Part shown: positions 5,936-6,137 of the stretch, piece by piece
How the letters are laid out: every line of letters starts with the position of its first letter
Position numbering within the stretch: the stretch's first letter is position 1
Source: an uncultured Clostridia bacterium
GTDB lineage: Bacteria > Bacillota > Clostridia > TANB77 > CAG-508
Assembly (NCBI GenBank): GCA_948505485.1
Contig: CAOPQH010000085.1
Span: 1 to 6,137, forward strand
Length of the DNA: 6,137 nucleotides
Direction: 5' to 3'
Notes under the pieces: generated by a model
Seen by the model: only the letters and a program-made list of their open reading frames with translations
Database searches by the model: none
Told to the model about the DNA's origin: nothing
Made by a program: the position numbers and the translations under genes

Positions 5936-6137
5936 TTTTTGTCCAATAACTTTATCCGCTTATAGCGGGAGTGTTGGCTGTTATTCTTTCCCATATACAA
6001 ATCATGGCACTTCTTTAAGATATATAGTTTATATAGTTATTTTCTGGTATCTTTTAATAGTGGCCATGTTGTTGCAGGGAAATCCCCATATGCACTAACT
6101 TAGTAAGAATGCTGGCATTTGTAACCTGTCCGTTTTT
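5936..6137. other. Non-coding right edge with structured-RNA signals
   Basis: No supported gene occurs here on either strand. AATAAC (5945-5950) and GTTATT (5980-5985) can enclose a GC-rich hairpin of CCGCT (5956-5960) and AGCGG (5964-5968) with a three-base loop, consistent with more leader RNA. A perfect 9-bp tandem repeat (TATATAGTT twice) lies at 6021-6038. The gene controlled by the attenuator, if any, would begin beyond the window. Confidence 0.4.

Noticed and set aside
6021..6038. Direct repeat TATATAGTT x2 as an attachment site or iteron
   Set aside because: It has only two copies of a low-complexity 9-mer, with no associated integrase or replication gene in the window.

Overview
This AT-rich window with plus-strand-only coding, strong AGGAG-type ribosome sites, heavy ATA/AGA/AAA codon use and a clostridial-type IS200/IS605 transposase remnant points to a low-GC Firmicute, most likely a gut clostridium of the Lachnospiraceae type. 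That assignment is inferred from style, not from a marker gene. No housekeeping genes are present.

Positions 1-5646 read as an accessory graveyard of small, acidic, aromatic-rich proteins, all in the same direction and each 90-340 codons. This is what is expected of the immunity-gene array that follows a polymorphic (contact-dependent) toxin gene. I count eight such loci. Three look intact: an unassigned 182-residue protein at 578-1126, an unassigned 138-residue protein at 1328-1744, and an Imm1-like protein at 2807-3220. Five are broken: 107-478 (one amber codon), 1862-2248 (two stops), 2358-2803 (no start, one frameshift), 3440-3619 (only the first 60 codons survive, fused to a transposase) and 4643-5646 (one frameshift or fusion junction). 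Just ahead of 1328 lies a short decayed stretch whose translation resembles the end of a Hint/pretoxin domain and a toxin tail. This is the only direct toxin trace in the window.

Positions 3620-4589 hold a degraded tnpB-only IS200/IS605 element. Its left end and first codons are gone and are replaced in frame by the immunity fragment. A Glu codon has become TAG, the last RuvC motif is deleted, and the right-end hairpin is still recognisable.

After 5646 the character changes. A near-consensus promoter (5789-5817) is followed at canonical spacing by a 10-codon leader peptide (5850-5882) and an intrinsic terminator (5904-5923). This is the layout of a translation-coupled attenuator controlling a gene that would begin beyond the right edge. 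The last 200 bases hold further RNA-like inverted repeats but no supported gene. Positions 1-106 hold only AT-rich upstream sequence and no gene I can support.

The most interesting points are the immunity-transposase chimera, the toxin relic, the single-lesion pseudogenes and the attenuator at the right edge.
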